Shown here: piece by piece, positions 16,047 to 23,424 of the stretch | How positions within the stretch are numbered: the stretch's first letter is position 1 | Layout of the letters: each line of letters opens with the position of its first letter | Origin: Bacillus_I endophytica_A | GTDB taxonomy: Bacteria; Bacillota; Bacilli; Bacillales; Bacillaceae_H | Length of the DNA stretch: 64,000 nucleotides | Assembly (NCBI RefSeq): GCF_026790145.1 | Contig: NZ_JALAMS010000001.1 | Span: forward strand, 1-64,000 | Direction: 5' to 3' | Position numbers and translations under genes: made by a program | The notes under the pieces: generated by a model | Database searches by the model: none | Told to the model about the DNA's origin: nothing | The model's input: the letters and a program-made list of their open reading frames with translations, nothing else

Positions 16047-17186
16047 TTGAAAATTAACAAAAAATTCAGAAATAAATTATTGGCTTTTGTTTTGCCTTTT
16101 ATGTTTCTTGTTGGATGTGGAACAACAGCTCAAGAGGAAGGTCAAGAAGATAGCAGTGTAAAGGTATCTTCTTCAGAATCGAATGAAGAGGTAAAAGACA
16201 CAAAAGCTGGAGAAAATAACAGACTTCCAAACGTTCAAATTTTAGCAACTGGGGGTACTATTGCAGGGGGAGGAGAGTCGAATACTTCTACAACAGACTA
16301 TAAAGCTGGGGAAGTTGGAGTTGATGAACTTATTAAAGCCGTTCCTGAAATGAAGGAGATTGCTAATGTGGATGGTGAACAAGTTGTCAATATAGGCAGT
16401 GCTGATGTAACAAATGAGATTCTTTTAAAATTAGGAAAACGAGTAAACGAGCTTCTTGCTTCAGATAATGTAGATGGAATTGTCATTACCCATGGTACAG
16501 ATACATTGGAGGAAACGGCCTACTTTTTAAATCTTGTTGTAAAAAGTGACAAGCCTGTCGTTGTAGTAGGAGCAATGCGACCTGCAACAGCAATAAGTGC
16601 AGATGGACCTTTAAATTTATACAATGCTGTGAAGGTAGCTTCAAGTAAAGAAGCACGAGGAAAAGGGACAATGGTTGTTTTGAACGACCGTATTGCTTCT
16701 GCTCGCTATGTGACAAAAACAAATACTACGGCTCCAGATACGTTTAAAGCTGAAGAAATGGGCTATTTAGGTACAATTGCTGATGATATTTACTTTAATA
16801 ATACGATTACGCGTAAGCATACAACTGAAACAGACTTTGATATTTCAACAATCGAAAAGCTTCCGCAAGTTGATATTTTGTATGGGCACCAAAATGAAGG
16901 AAATTATTTATTCAAAGCAGCGGTTGATGCAGGTTCGAAAGGAATTGTTTATGCAGGTTCAGGAAATGGATCAATGTCAGAAGTAGCAGACGAAGCTGCG
17001 AAGGAAACGGAAGATGCTGGCGTAGAGGTTGTTAGATCTTCTCGCACAGGAAATGGAATTGTAACACCTAAAGACTATATTTCTGCTAATTCCTTAAATC
17101 CTCAGAAGGCACGAATTTTACTTATGCTCTCTTTAACAAAAACGGAGAATAAAGAGAAAATTCAAAAATACTTTAATGAATATTAA
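16047..17186 (+). CDS. ansZ: L-asparaginase type II, lipoprotein
   Basis: Hydrolyses asparagine to aspartate and ammonia outside the membrane. From TTG 16047 (AAAGGGAGAG upstream) the product is 379 residues with a lipoprotein signal (LVGC, lipidated Cys24). An acidic/Ser linker follows, then the asparaginase core: ATGGTIAGGG with the nucleophilic Thr, and VITHGTDTLEETAYFL with the second catalytic Thr-Asp, followed by VVGAMRP. The longer reading from 15969 has no RBS and overlaps the promoter. Presumably induced under nitrogen limitation through the TnrA-like box. Confidence 0.93.
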   Translation: MKINKKFRNKLLAFVLPFMFLVGCGTTAQEEGQEDSSVKVSSSESNEEVKDTKAGENNRLPNVQILATGGTIAGGGESNTSTTDYKAGEVGVDELIKAVPEMKEIANVDGEQVVNIGSADVTNEILLKLGKRVNELLASDNVDGIVITHGTDTLEETAYFLNLVVKSDKPVVVVGAMRPATAISADGPLNLYNAVKVASSKEARGKGTMVVLNDRIASARYVTKTNTTAPDTFKAEEMGYLGTIADDIYFNNTITRKHTTETDFDISTIEKLPQVDILYGHQNEGNYLFKAAVDAGSKGIVYAGSGNGSMSEVADEAAKETEDAGVEVVRSSRTGNGIVTPKDYISANSLNPQKARILLMLSLTKTENKEKIQKYFNEY

Positions 17187-17200
17187 TCAGTAGACTAGAG

Positions 17201-17240
17201 AAAGCAAAATCTTAGTTTTAAAGATTTTGCTTTCTTTTTT
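17201..17240 (+). terminator. Terminator of ansZ
   Basis: AAAGCAAAATCTT/AAGATTTTGCTTT stem followed by CTTTTTT. Confidence 0.9.
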
Positions 17241-17271
17241 AATTTGGGCAACTTCCGCTGGTGATTAATCA

Positions 17272-17310
17272 CAAAAAAAGAAAAAGACAAGGGAATGTTT
17301 TTCCTTGTCT
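17272..17310 (-). terminator. Minus-strand terminator of the small membrane peptide gene
   Basis: Read on the minus strand: AGACAAGG, 10-nt loop, CCTTGTCT, then TTTTCTTTTTTT. It directly follows the 31-codon ORF. Confidence 0.7.
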
Positions 17311-17332
17311 CTCATATGTTAAAAACACGCTT

Positions 17333-17428
17333 CTATTTTCGTTTAACAGTCTGTTTGTCGTTATAACCTGCTGTAAAGATAGCTGATAAGAAAGCTAAGC
17401 TGACACCAATCATAATCAATGTATGCAT
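17333..17428 (-). CDS. Small membrane peptide (31 aa)
   Basis: Too short for ordinary ORF calling. It starts MHTLIMIGVSLAFLSAIFTA (one membrane helix) and ends GYNDKQTVKRK (positive tail). A good Shine-Dalgarno (AAAGGAG, 10 nt spacing) precedes the ATG, and a terminator follows the stop, so it looks like a genuine one-gene unit. It is divergent from prkA. Family unknown. A mother-cell or spore membrane peptide is possible given the neighbour, but this is only a guess. Confidence 0.6.
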   Translation of the reverse strand: MHTLIMIGVSLAFLSAIFTAGYNDKQTVKRK

Positions 17429-17523
17429 TGTTTGACATCTCCTTTCTTAAGCCCATTATAACGAATGAAGCGCTTTCTGTGAATGTAGTTATGGACAAAA
17501 TTCAGCAATTATGTATTTAAAGA

Positions 17524-17552
17524 GCATGTTCAAGATTTTTGGTGCATAGAGT
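17524..17552 (+). promoter_or_regulatory. Sigma-E-like promoter of prkA
   Basis: GCATGTT, 14 bp, CATAGAGT. It fits the mother-cell sigma-E consensus (KMATATT-N14-CATACAAT) at most positions. B. subtilis prkA is a sigma-E gene. Confidence 0.5.
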
Positions 17553-17599
17553 GTATTAATCTCGTTTTCTAGCATTGACGGTAGGAGGAGGTCCTGTTA

Positions 17600-19495
17600 A
17601 TGGATATATTAAAAAAGGTGGAACAGTATAGAGAAGAAGAACAGCGCTTAAAGTGGGAAGGTACGTTTGGTGAGTATTTAGAGATGGTAAAGGAAAACCC
17701 TTGGATTGCTCAATCAGCACATGCTCGCGTTTATAACATGATTAAAAGCGCAGGAACAGAAAAAGTGAATGGAAAGAAGAAATATAACTTTTTTAGTGAA
17801 AGTTTATTTGGTCTTGAGGATTCGCTTGAGCGTTTAGTTGAAGAATACTTTCATCCAGCGGCAAAACGTCTTGACGTAAGAAAGCGTATTTTACTTCTCA
17901 TGGGACCTGTTAGTGGCGGTAAATCAACGCTTGTAACAATGCTTAAAAGAGGACTTGAGCAATATTCTTTAACAGATGAAGGTGCAGTGTATGCGATCAA
18001 AGGATGCCCGATGCACGAAGATCCGCTTCATTTAATTCCACATCACCTTCGTGACGATTTCTTCAATGAGTATGGCATTCGTATCGAAGGAAACTTATCA
18101 CCGTTAAATACAATGCGCGTTGAACAAGATTATGATGGACGCATTGAAGACGTAATTGTTGAACGTATTTTCTTCTCAGAAGATAAGCGAACAGGAATTG
18201 GAACATTCAGTCCATCAGATCCGAAATCTCAGGACATTGCAGATTTAACAGGAAGCATTGATTTTTCAACTATCGCAGAGTATGGATCTGAATCAGATCC
18301 ACGTGCATACCGATTTGATGGAGAATTAAATAAAGCAAATCGAGGAATGATGGAGTTTCAGGAGATGTTAAAGTGTGATGAGAAGTTCCTTTGGCATCTT
18401 TTATCATTAACGCAAGAAGGAAACTTCAAAGCAGGGCGCTTTGCATTAATTAGCGCTGATGAACTTATTGTGGCTCATACAAATGAAACAGAGTATCGCT
18501 CATTTATTGCAAATAAGAAGAATGAAGCATTGCATTCCCGCATTATCGTTATGCCTGTTCCATATAATCTCAAGGCAACAGAAGAAGAGAAAATTTATGA
18601 AAAAATGATTAGCGAAAGTGATGTATCTGACATTCACATTGCTCCACATACATTAAAAGTTGCTTCAATGTTTACGATTCTAACGCGCTTAAAAGAGCCG
18701 AAAAAAGGCGATATTGATCTAGTGAAGAAGATGCGCCTTTATGATGGTCAATCGGTTGAAGGCTATAATGAAGCTGATGTAGAGGAATTAAAAGCAGAGC
18801 ATGCTGATGAAGGCATGAGCGGTATTGATCCACGTTATGTTATTAACCGCATATCTTCTACAATTATTCGAAAAGAGATGTCTACAATTAATGCTCTTGA
18901 TGTACTTCGTTCATTAAAAGAAGGGCTTGCACAGCATGCCTCAATCACCAATGAAGATAGAGAGCGTTACTTAAACTATATTTCACTTGCTCGTAAAGAG
19001 TATGACAACATCGCGAAAAAAGAAGTTCAAAAAGCTTTTGTCTACTCTTATGAAGAATCTGCAAAAACGTTAATGGATAACTATCTTGATAATGTTGAAG
19101 CTTACTGCAATAAAAATAAGCTTCGTGATCCGTTAACAGGAGAAGAAATGAGTCCAGATGAAAAGCTTATGCGCTCGATTGAAGAACAAATTGGAATTTC
19201 AGAAAATGCGAAAAAAGCGTTCCGTGAAGAGATTCTCATTCGTATTTCTGCCTATGCTCGCAAAGGAAAACGTTTTGACTACAATTCTCATGAACGTCTT
19301 CGTGAAGCAATTCAAAAGAAACTTTTTGCAGATTTAAAAGACGTGGTGAAAATTACAACTTCATCGAAAACTCCTGATGAGCAGCAGTTGAAGAAAATTA
19401 ATGAAGTTGTCGCACGCTTAATTGATGAGCATGGATACAATTCGACGTCAGCAAATGATCTACTCCGTTACGTTGGTAGCCTTTTGAACAGGTAG
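17600..19495 (+). CDS. prkA: PrkA AAA+ serine protein kinase/ATPase
   Basis: 631 residues, the full family length. An N-terminal AAA+ domain carries the Walker A GPVSGGKST near residue 110 (GPVSGGKS) and the PrkA-specific GCPMHEDPLHLIP; a C-terminal PrkA kinase-like domain follows. Family members (YeaG in E. coli) act in stress and stationary phase; in B. subtilis PrkA is a sporulation coat-associated protein, and recent work describes protease activity. ATG with GGAGGAGG upstream. A sigma-E-like promoter precedes it. Its partner yhbH follows after a terminator, and spoVR lies 25 kb downstream. Confidence 0.95.
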   Translation: MDILKKVEQYREEEQRLKWEGTFGEYLEMVKENPWIAQSAHARVYNMIKSAGTEKVNGKKKYNFFSESLFGLEDSLERLVEEYFHPAAKRLDVRKRILLLMGPVSGGKSTLVTMLKRGLEQYSLTDEGAVYAIKGCPMHEDPLHLIPHHLRDDFFNEYGIRIEGNLSPLNTMRVEQDYDGRIEDVIVERIFFSEDKRTGIGTFSPSDPKSQDIADLTGSIDFSTIAEYGSESDPRAYRFDGELNKANRGMMEFQEMLKCDEKFLWHLLSLTQEGNFKAGRFALISADELIVAHTNETEYRSFIANKKNEALHSRIIVMPVPYNLKATEEEKIYEKMISESDVSDIHIAPHTLKVASMFTILTRLKEPKKGDIDLVKKMRLYDGQSVEGYNEADVEELKAEHADEGMSGIDPRYVINRISSTIIRKEMSTINALDVLRSLKEGLAQHASITNEDRERYLNYISLARKEYDNIAKKEVQKAFVYSYEESAKTLMDNYLDNVEAYCNKNKLRDPLTGEEMSPDEKLMRSIEEQIGISENAKKAFREEILIRISAYARKGKRFDYNSHERLREAIQKKLFADLKDVVKITTSSKTPDEQQLKKINEVVARLIDEHGYNSTSANDLLRYVGSLLNR

Positions 19496-19503
19496 TACGC
19501 TTA

Positions 19504-19540
19504 TACCCCCACTGTTTAGCGATAAGTGGGGGTTTTCTTT
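19504..19540 (+). terminator. Terminator after prkA
   Basis: ACCCCCACT/AGTGGGGGT stem with 12-nt loop and TTTTCTTTT. It separates prkA from yhbH. Confidence 0.85.
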
Positions 19541-19590
19541 TCATCGCAAAAAGGTTGTCCAAATAGAAAGGTAATTATCTAAAAAGTTTG

Positions 19591-19618
19591 TCAATTTTAG
19601 GGTGGCTTTGCATAGTAT
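19591..19618 (+). promoter_or_regulatory. Possible sigma-E promoter of yhbH
   Basis: TCAATTT, 13 bp, CATAGTAT. A weaker match than the one at prkA, but correctly placed for independent sporulation expression. Confidence 0.35.
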
Positions 19619-19649
19619 AGAGTAATAAACACTTTAAGAGAGAGGAAGT

Positions 19650-19736
19650 CAGCATATTATATGCTGTTGAACTAGAAATTGTGAATATTGTGATCAATGG
19701 CTAACCAGATATTTTTCTGAGTTAGCCAAGTTTTTC
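19650..19736 (+). promoter_or_regulatory. Two hairpins in the yhbH leader
   Basis: CAGCATA/TATGCTG (19650-19666), then TGGCTAAC/GTTAGCCA (19698-19705 and 19721-19728) followed by AGTTTTTCT. The second resembles a weak terminator or attenuator 24 bp before the start codon. Confidence 0.45.
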
Positions 19737-19759
19737 TAAACATGTAAGGAGGGTACAAA

Positions 19760-20938
19760 ATGAAAAAAGAAGATAAGCAAAGTTTTGCGATCTCACAGGA
19801 AAACTGGTCCCTCCACCGAAAAGGCTACGACGACCAAAAAAGACATCAGGAAAAGATTCAAGAAGCTATCAAAAACAATCTTCCAGATTTAATCTCAGAG
19901 GAAAACATTATTATGTCTAATGGTCGTGACGTTGTGAAAATCCCGATTCGTTCTCTTGACGAATATCGTATTCGCTATAACTACGATAAGAACAAACACG
20001 TTGGTCAAGGAAATGGCAAAAGCAAAGTCGGAGATGTAGTAGCAAGAGATGGCTCAGGTGGGCAAGGGCAAAAAGGTGCAGGAAAAGGGAAAGGAGCAGG
20101 AGATCAAGCAGGAAATGACTATTATGAAGCAGAAGTATCCATTTTAGAGCTTGAAGAGGCATTGTTTTCACAGCTTGAGCTTCCGAACTTAAAACGTAAA
20201 GAAAATGACGAAGTTACAATTGAACATATTGAATTTAATGATATCCGTCGAACAGGTCTTATGGGCAACATCGATAAAAAAAGAACAATGCTTTCTGCTT
20301 ATAAGCGAAATGCAATGACAGGAAAGCCAAAATTCCATCCGATTTATCCAGAAGACTTAAAATTTAAAACGTGGAATGAGGTTCAAAAACGAGAATCCAA
20401 AGCAGTTGTACTTGCAATGATGGATACAAGTGGTTCGATGGGAATATGGGAGAAATATATGGCCCGAAGCTTTTTCTTTTGGATGGCTCGTTTCTTACGT
20501 ACAAAGTATGAAACTGTAGATATTGAATTTATTGCTCATCATACAGAAGCTAAAGTTGTTACAGAAGAAGAATTCTTCTCAAAAGGAGAAAGCGGTGGAA
20601 CGATTTGTTCCAGTGCTTACCGAAAAGCTCTTGAGCTTGTAAATGGTAAATACTCGCCAGAGCGATATAACATTTATCCGTTTCATTTTTCAGATGGAGA
20701 TAATTTAACATCTGATAACGCTCGCTGTGTGAAACTTGTTGAAGAGCTTATGAAAGTGTCTAACATGTTTGGGTATGGAGAAGTGAATCAATATAACCGT
20801 CATTCAACGCTTATGAGTGCTTACCGAAACATGAATGATCCAAAGTTCCGCCACTTTATTTTAAAACAAAAAGCAGACGTTTTTCATGCAATGAAAAGCT
20901 TTTTCCGAAAAGAAGAAGAAGGAACGAAATACGCATAG
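19760..20938 (+). CDS. yhbH: Sporulation protein YhbH (YeaH/DUF444 family)
   Basis: 392 residues. The N-terminal region includes a Gly/Lys-rich low-complexity linker (residues about 90-120: GSGGQGQKGAGKGKGAG). The C-terminal half is a von Willebrand A-like domain with the MIDAS motif MMDTSGSMG near residue 220 and a downstream FSDGDNLTSD. YeaH-type proteins work with PrkA/YeaG and SpoVR/YcgB. ATG with AAGGAGGG. It has its own promoter and long structured leader. Ends at a terminator, after which the gas-vesicle-type operon begins. Confidence 0.95.
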   Translation: MKKEDKQSFAISQENWSLHRKGYDDQKRHQEKIQEAIKNNLPDLISEENIIMSNGRDVVKIPIRSLDEYRIRYNYDKNKHVGQGNGKSKVGDVVARDGSGGQGQKGAGKGKGAGDQAGNDYYEAEVSILELEEALFSQLELPNLKRKENDEVTIEHIEFNDIRRTGLMGNIDKKRTMLSAYKRNAMTGKPKFHPIYPEDLKFKTWNEVQKRESKAVVLAMMDTSGSMGIWEKYMARSFFFWMARFLRTKYETVDIEFIAHHTEAKVVTEEEFFSKGESGGTICSSAYRKALELVNGKYSPERYNIYPFHFSDGDNLTSDNARCVKLVEELMKVSNMFGYGEVNQYNRHSTLMSAYRNMNDPKFRHFILKQKADVFHAMKSFFRKEEEGTKYA

Positions 20939-20939
20939 A

Positions 20940-20968
20940 AGCAGGCAATTTGCCTGTTTCTTTTTTTG
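20940..20968 (+). terminator. Terminator of yhbH
   Basis: AGCAGGCAA/TTGCCTGTT stem and TTTTTTT. Confidence 0.85.
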
Positions 20969-21015
20969 GGGAAAAAAACATTAAGAAAAAATTGGAACTG
21001 AATACCTGTTTAGTT

Positions 21016-21045
21016 TTGGTCCATGGCGTGTACATAACCTATAAA
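21016..21045 (+). promoter_or_regulatory. Candidate promoter of the gvp-type operon
   Basis: TTGGTC, 18 bp, TATAAA. Overlapping it, CATAACCTA (21033-21041) fits the sigma-K -10 pattern CATANNNTA, though without a clear -35. The sigma factor cannot be decided from sequence. Confidence 0.3.
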
Positions 21046-21073
21046 TCACTTTAGTTAAGGAGTGATAAACAAG

Positions 21074-21694
21074 TTGATTACGAGAAAGACGCTGTGGATT
21101 AGCAGTTTAATTTCTGGATTAGGAATCACCACAGCCTTTGCCCTAAGAAAAATGAAAAAACGTAAAACCTTGAACAGAAGAAGAACAAAGTATTTAAAAG
21201 AAAATGTGCAAGAGAAGATGAGTTCAGTAAAAAAAGAACTTTCTAAGCTTTTTAAGGATCTTGTAGGAAAAGAAGAGTGGACGCTAAAAATATATAGCGA
21301 TGAAAAACAGTTAAAGCCATATGTTGAAGAAAATAATAAAGATATAAAAATAAAAAGTGAGGAAATTAAATCACTATCAAAAGGAAGACAATATTTTGAA
21401 CGTAAGAAGTTAGAGCGTTTATTACAAGAGAAAAAGAGGCTTTCAAAAGAAATTCATGAAGAGCTAAGTGCTTTAACAAGTAAGTCAGGAATTAAAAAGA
21501 ATTGGAATCAAAAGGTAACAGGCCGACAAGATGAGATGAGCTGGAACAGTGTTTATCTTATTAAAGAAGGTAATGTAAAACGCTTTTTAGATGAAGTCGA
21601 AAAGTTAGGAGAAAAATATAAGACGTACGGATTACAGCTTGAAGCAACAGGACCATGGCCTTGCTACTATTTCGCTAAAGTAGAAGGAGAGTGA
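21074..21694 (+). CDS. GvpL/GvpF-family C-terminal domain protein with N-terminal membrane anchor
   Basis: 206 residues from TTG 21074, which has AAGGAGTGAT 7 nt upstream; the in-frame GTG at 21062 lies inside that SD. Residues about 5-25 (LWISSLISGLGITTAFAL) form one membrane helix followed by a very basic stretch. From about residue 65 the sequence matches the second half of GvpL/GvpF: EEWTLKIYSDE, LSKGRQYFERKKLERLLQEK, MSWNSVYLI and ATGPWPCYYF. The family's N-terminal half is missing and replaced by the anchor. First gene of a four- or five-gene operon. It may tether a Gvp-like assembly to the membrane; this is inference. Confidence 0.72.
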   Translation: MITRKTLWISSLISGLGITTAFALRKMKKRKTLNRRRTKYLKENVQEKMSSVKKELSKLFKDLVGKEEWTLKIYSDEKQLKPYVEENNKDIKIKSEEIKSLSKGRQYFERKKLERLLQEKKRLSKEIHEELSALTSKSGIKKNWNQKVTGRQDEMSWNSVYLIKEGNVKRFLDEVEKLGEKYKTYGLQLEATGPWPCYYFAKVEGE

Positions 21695-21700
21695 TGGGAA

Positions 21701-21931
21701 GTGAATGAAGAAGTAACTGTGGAAGATAGACATCAGGAAGTAACATTACTTGATATTCTTGACGTTATTTTAGATAAAGGAATCGCACTCCGAGGTGAAC
21801 TCGTTATTTCGATTGCCGATATTGATCTTGTGTATTTAGATTTACGTGTCCTCGTTGTAGCCGTTGAAAAAATGATGACTTTATCAACAAATACAATTGA
21901 AGGGAGTGCAGAAGAATATGGGAGCACTTAA
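21701..21931 (+). CDS. gvpS: Gas vesicle protein GvpS-like (GvpA fold)
   Basis: 76 residues. The GvpA/J/S core is clear: VTLLDILDVILDKGIALRGELVISIADIDLVYLDLRV, the helix-strand-strand pattern shared with the shell protein. It is too short and too divergent to be the main shell protein GvpA. In P. megaterium the order is L-S-K-J, as here. GTG start 6 bp after the GvpL-like gene. Its end overlaps gvpK by 14 bp, so the two are translationally linked. Confidence 0.75.
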   Translation: MNEEVTVEDRHQEVTLLDILDVILDKGIALRGELVISIADIDLVYLDLRVLVVAVEKMMTLSTNTIEGSAEEYGST

Positions 21932-22202
21932 GCAAGACAAGGGGAGGATTGAGCTTGATCCCGAAAATGCCGAGCAAGGTTTAGCACAACTTGTTCTTAC
22001 ATTAGTAGAGCTCATTAGGCAGCTTGTTGAACGACATGCGATGCGTCGTGTTGAAGGGGGGGCTTTGACAGATGAGGAAATTGAGAAGCTTGGAACAGCC
22101 CTTATGAACTTAGAAATGAAAATGGAAGAACTAAAAGAGATATTTGATCTTGATGAAGAAGATCTAAACATTAATTTAGGCCCTCTTGGTAACTTAATGT
22201 AG
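21918..22202 (+). CDS. gvpK: Gas vesicle protein GvpK
   Basis: 94 residues from ATG 21918 (AAGGGAGTG upstream). The conserved GvpK blocks are intact: RIELDPENAEQGLAQLVLTL, RQLVERHAMRRVEGG, LTDEEIEKLGTALMNLE and the C-terminal DLNINLGPLGNLM. GvpK is an accessory protein required for vesicle formation. It overlaps gvpS and is followed by gvpJ after 16 bp. No shell gene is visible in the window. Confidence 0.88.
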   Translation: MGALKQDKGRIELDPENAEQGLAQLVLTLVELIRQLVERHAMRRVEGGALTDEEIEKLGTALMNLEMKMEELKEIFDLDEEDLNINLGPLGNLM

Positions 22203-22218
22203 CAAAGGAGTGTGAACA

Positions 22219-22527
22219 ATGGAACATTCATCAAATTCAGCTACAATTGTAGATGTATTAGAAACAATTCTAGATAAAGGGGTTGTAATCGCAGGAGACA
22301 TTAAAGTTGGTTTGACAGATGTTCAACTTTTAACAATTAAAATTAGGCTTGTAGTTGCTTCAGTTGATAAAGCGAAAGAAATGGGAATGGACTGGTGGGA
22401 AACTGATTCATATTTTTCTTCAAAAGCAACAGAACAGCTTGAGCATCAAAATTTAAAATTAAATGAACGAATTGAGCAGTTAGAGAAAAAATTAGAAACA
22501 AAAGAAATTGAGGGTGAGAAAAAATGA
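22219..22527 (+). CDS. gvpJ: Gas vesicle protein GvpJ
   Basis: 102 residues. GvpA-like core (TIVDVLETILDKGVVIAGDI, KVGLTDVQLLTIKIRLVVAS), then VDKAKEMGMDWWETDSYFSS and a C-terminal coiled coil (LEHQNLKLNERIEQLEKKLE). It closely resembles what I recall of P. megaterium GvpJ, including the MDWWE segment. GvpJ is a minor vesicle tip/nucleation protein. The stop overlaps the ATG of a 39-codon ORF (ATGA). Confidence 0.88.
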   Translation: MEHSSNSATIVDVLETILDKGVVIAGDIKVGLTDVQLLTIKIRLVVASVDKAKEMGMDWWETDSYFSSKATEQLEHQNLKLNERIEQLEKKLETKEIEGEKK

Positions 22528-22643
22528 GGGAAATAAAATTATACCATTGGAAAGGAAAAGAGAAAATGGTTCGCTCTTATCCTTTTCAATGGTATAAACA
22601 GGCTATTCATTTAGATGAAGAATATATCCTTTACCACGGATAA
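22524..22643 (+). CDS. Short ORF coupled to gvpJ (39 aa)
   Basis: The start overlaps the gvpJ stop as ATGA, with GAGGGTGAG just upstream. It encodes a basic, aromatic-rich peptide (MREIKLYHWKGKEKMV... WYKQAIHLDEEYILYHG). The 3' end overlaps the convergent FHA gene by 41 bp. No terminator follows. Unknown family; it may be a real last gene of the operon or a chance ORF. Confidence 0.45.
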   Translation: MREIKLYHWKGKEKMVRSYPFQWYKQAIHLDEEYILYHG

Positions 22644-23334
22644 CTTCAATCGTGAAATCACTATGAAGTTTTCTTCTCATTCGATAAACAAGGGCATTTA
22701 GCTCTTCTGCATGAACATCAGGGACTCCGTCCTCTAAAAGTTCACGCTCAGGCCATACCTCTTTTTTAATATCTGTTTTTAAAACAAACTCATTTAAAGA
22801 ATGAGCAAGCTTATGGAAGAAAAGAAATTCCTTGTCGGAAAGTGTACATGTTTGTTTTTTATATGTGACAGTTTGTTTGATTTCATCCATTGTAAAAGGT
22901 AAAGAAGGACCATTACATTGAATCATTTCATGTGAAATAGGTTGGAAATCAAGCGTTTGATCCAGATCTAATGAAGAAAAATGTAAAACTACTGTTTCAT
23001 TTGCAGCTGAAATGATATCACCATGCTTTAATGTAAAAGGTAAGTGTGGAGTTAAAGAACGACCATTTACCTTTGTTCCATGCTTGCTGTTCAAATCAAC
23101 GATGGAAGCTTGTCCATTGCTATACTGAATAGCGAAATGTCTTCTTGAAACGAAAGCATTCGAAAAAGCAATATCAGGTTTTGAGTTTGCTCCAACTCTA
23201 CCAAATAAAATTTCAAACTGATCTACATATATATATGCTCCTTGTGTGAAAGGTTCTCCACATTCAACGAACAATTTTGGATAAGTATCCATTGGGACGA
23301 CAGGCTCCTTTTTGGTATCTGTTTTTTCAGACAA
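22603..23334 (-). CDS. FHA-domain winged-helix regulator
   Basis: 243 residues. The N-terminal forkhead-associated domain shows ILFGRVGANSKPDI, VSRRHFAIQYSNG and DLNSKHGTKVNGR (the GR, SxRH and HGTxVNG phosphothreonine-binding residues). The C-terminal OmpR-type winged helix (residues about 160-243) shows CTLSDKEFLFFHKLA, VYRMRRKLHSDF and RGKGYIL. No receiver domain. FHA domains read Ser/Thr kinase phosphorylation, so this looks like a kinase-responsive transcription factor. It is divergent from the beta-lactamase-like gene with an operator between, and convergent with the gvp operon. Confidence 0.85.
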   Translation of the reverse strand: MSEKTDTKKEPVVPMDTYPKLFVECGEPFTQGAYIYVDQFEILFGRVGANSKPDIAFSNAFVSRRHFAIQYSNGQASIVDLNSKHGTKVNGRSLTPHLPFTLKHGDIISAANETVVLHFSSLDLDQTLDFQPISHEMIQCNGPSLPFTMDEIKQTVTYKKQTCTLSDKEFLFFHKLAHSLNEFVLKTDIKKEVWPERELLEDGVPDVHAEELNALVYRMRRKLHSDFTIEVIRGKGYILHLNE

Positions 23335-23362
23335 TTATCATCTTATTTTCAGTTTTCTTTCA

Positions 23363-23408
23363 TTGTCACATCATTGCTTACTCGCTATGATAACATTAGA
23401 CAATGTTA
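23363..23408 (+). promoter_or_regulatory. Promoter and palindrome of the beta-lactamase-like gene
   Basis: TTGTCA (23363), 17 bp, TATGAT (23386-23391), then the palindrome TAACATT-AGAC-AATGTTA (23391-23408), which overlaps the -10 and start site. A likely operator; the divergent FHA regulator is the obvious candidate ligand. Confidence 0.6.
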
Positions 23409-23424
23409 GCAAGGAGGGAAAACA

